In this document: in pieces, positions 63,575-64,000 of the stretch
Numbering within the stretch: the first letter of the stretch is position 1
Layout: each line of letters begins with the position of its first letter
Source of the DNA: Chamaesiphon sp. 341R_metabat_111
GTDB lineage: Bacteria; Cyanobacteriota; Cyanobacteriia; Cyanobacteriales; Chamaesiphonaceae
DNA length: 64,000 bases
Assembly (NCBI GenBank): GCA_025351825.1
Contig: JANXVE010000160.1
Coordinates: 1-64,000, forward strand
Direction of reading: 5' to 3'
Translations under genes and position numbers: made by a program
The notes under the pieces: model-generated
The model's input: the letters and a program-made list of their open reading frames with translations, nothing else
Databases searched by the model: none
Told to the model about the DNA's origin: nothing

Positions 63575-63615
63575 TAGCAGCACTAATTTTAGTATTCTCA
63601 TTTTCGTTACTGAGA

Positions 63616-64000
63616 TTAGACATCAACTAGATAGTCTACTTGATGAGCTTCAGTTCGATCGGGAATTTCTAGTCTGTCTTCATAGCGATAGATGACGGCA
63701 CTGGGAACGGGATGCTGACGATCTCTATTTTGGGCTAATACTTGCTCGATCGGTACTTCAAGATAAACAATGCGAATCCGCGCATGATAAGCAGCAAATA
63801 ACTGAATCAATCCCAGTCGAGTTGGTTTGACAATATTAGTTGCGTTCCAAATAAATGATGTCTGAGTCTGAAGATATCCTTTGGCAATACTCTTTGCAGC
63901 GCGAATGATCTCGCCTTGCTCACCTGTGGGTAAAATTCCCATTTTTTGGCGCAATGTATCCAGAGATACGACTGGTAGATCGGGATAATTTTGCTCGATC
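63616..64000 (-). CDS. P-loop kinase-like protein, 5' end outside the window
   Basis: The frame stays open through the end of the window. It covers the C-terminal part of a small kinase- or AAA-like ATPase (TSFIWNATNIVKPTRLGLIQLF, RIRIVYLEVPIEQVLAQNRDRQHPVPS, YRYEDRLEIPD). This pattern is that of polynucleotide-kinase-like 'AAA family ATPase' proteins that phosphorylate nucleic acids or related substrates. The P-loop is beyond the right edge. Confidence 0.65.
   Translation of the reverse strand, partial: IEQNYPDLPVVSLDTLRQKMGILPTGEQGEIIRAAKSIAKGYLQTQTSFIWNATNIVKPTRLGLIQLFAAYHARIRIVYLEVPIEQVLAQNRDRQHPVPSAVIYRYEDRLEIPDRTEAHQVDYLVDV

Overview
The window looks like a piece of a filamentous or colonial cyanobacterial chromosome. 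Cyanobacterial markers are spread across it: Psb28, the NdhI maturation factor CRR6, a Tic22-family protein, a CAAD-domain membrane protein, a 1007-residue PEP carboxylase, a type-2 NADH dehydrogenase and the TIGR03960-type radical SAM protein. Base composition and repeats agree: CGATCG is extremely frequent (the core of the cyanobacterial HIP1 octamer), and most gaps carry heptamer or octamer short tandem repeats or palindromic dispersed repeats. A Chamaesiphon-like genome would fit, but the species is an inference.

Layout. 1-0.9 kb: end of a probable insertion sequence that cut a Uma2 gene, then an orphan ureB. 1-10 kb: housekeeping genes (aroA, a RodZ-like gene, an RluB/RsuA-type pseudouridine synthase, a DUF2993 gene, tRNA-Asn, Tic22, prmC, a macro-domain gene, NDH-2). 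10-10.8 kb: a graveyard with a Tse2-like toxin gene broken by one in-frame stop, its probable antitoxin still intact, and a truncated GNAT gene. 10.8-13.7 kb: the radical SAM gene, carrying dispersed repeats in frame. 13.8-16.9 kb: an AT-rich accessory island with a signal-peptide nuclease-like toxin and a probable immunity gene, a VapBC-type pair, an orphan DUF433 gene next to a DUF5615 remnant, a ~200 bp direct duplication, and a small secreted protein. 17-21 kb: a transketolase-like enzyme and three conserved small or unknown genes.

21.2-26.4 kb is the pilMNOQ operon for the type IV pilus alignment complex. The prepilin peptidase gene lies apart at 37.9-38.9 kb, next to lexA. 26.8-33.6 kb holds ppc, an Rpn-like nuclease, a zinc alcohol dehydrogenase and crr6. 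33.8-36.8 kb holds a large W-repeat membrane protein and a VanY-type carboxypeptidase. 39-49 kb holds leuB, argB, a TPR protein, the CAAD gene, a double-domain PTPS/QueD protein, a peptide-binding lipoprotein, an FtsW/RodA gene and an acyltransferase. 49.5-55.6 kb holds a ClC transporter, moaB, psb28, bioF and a paralogue of the W-repeat protein. 55.7-64 kb holds a large secreted DUF11 protein, a beta-barrel gene divergent from a padR regulator with a striking double operator, a Uma2 gene with a repeat-built coiled coil, galE, gloB and the end of a P-loop kinase-like gene.

The best candidates for something little described are the secreted nuclease/immunity pair (13850-14822), the decayed Tse2-like module (9996-10534), the in-frame repeat colonisation of the radical SAM linker (11752-12010), the two paralogous W-repeat proteins, and the PadR double operator (59966-60012). 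All functional calls come from reading the sequence; no database search was run.
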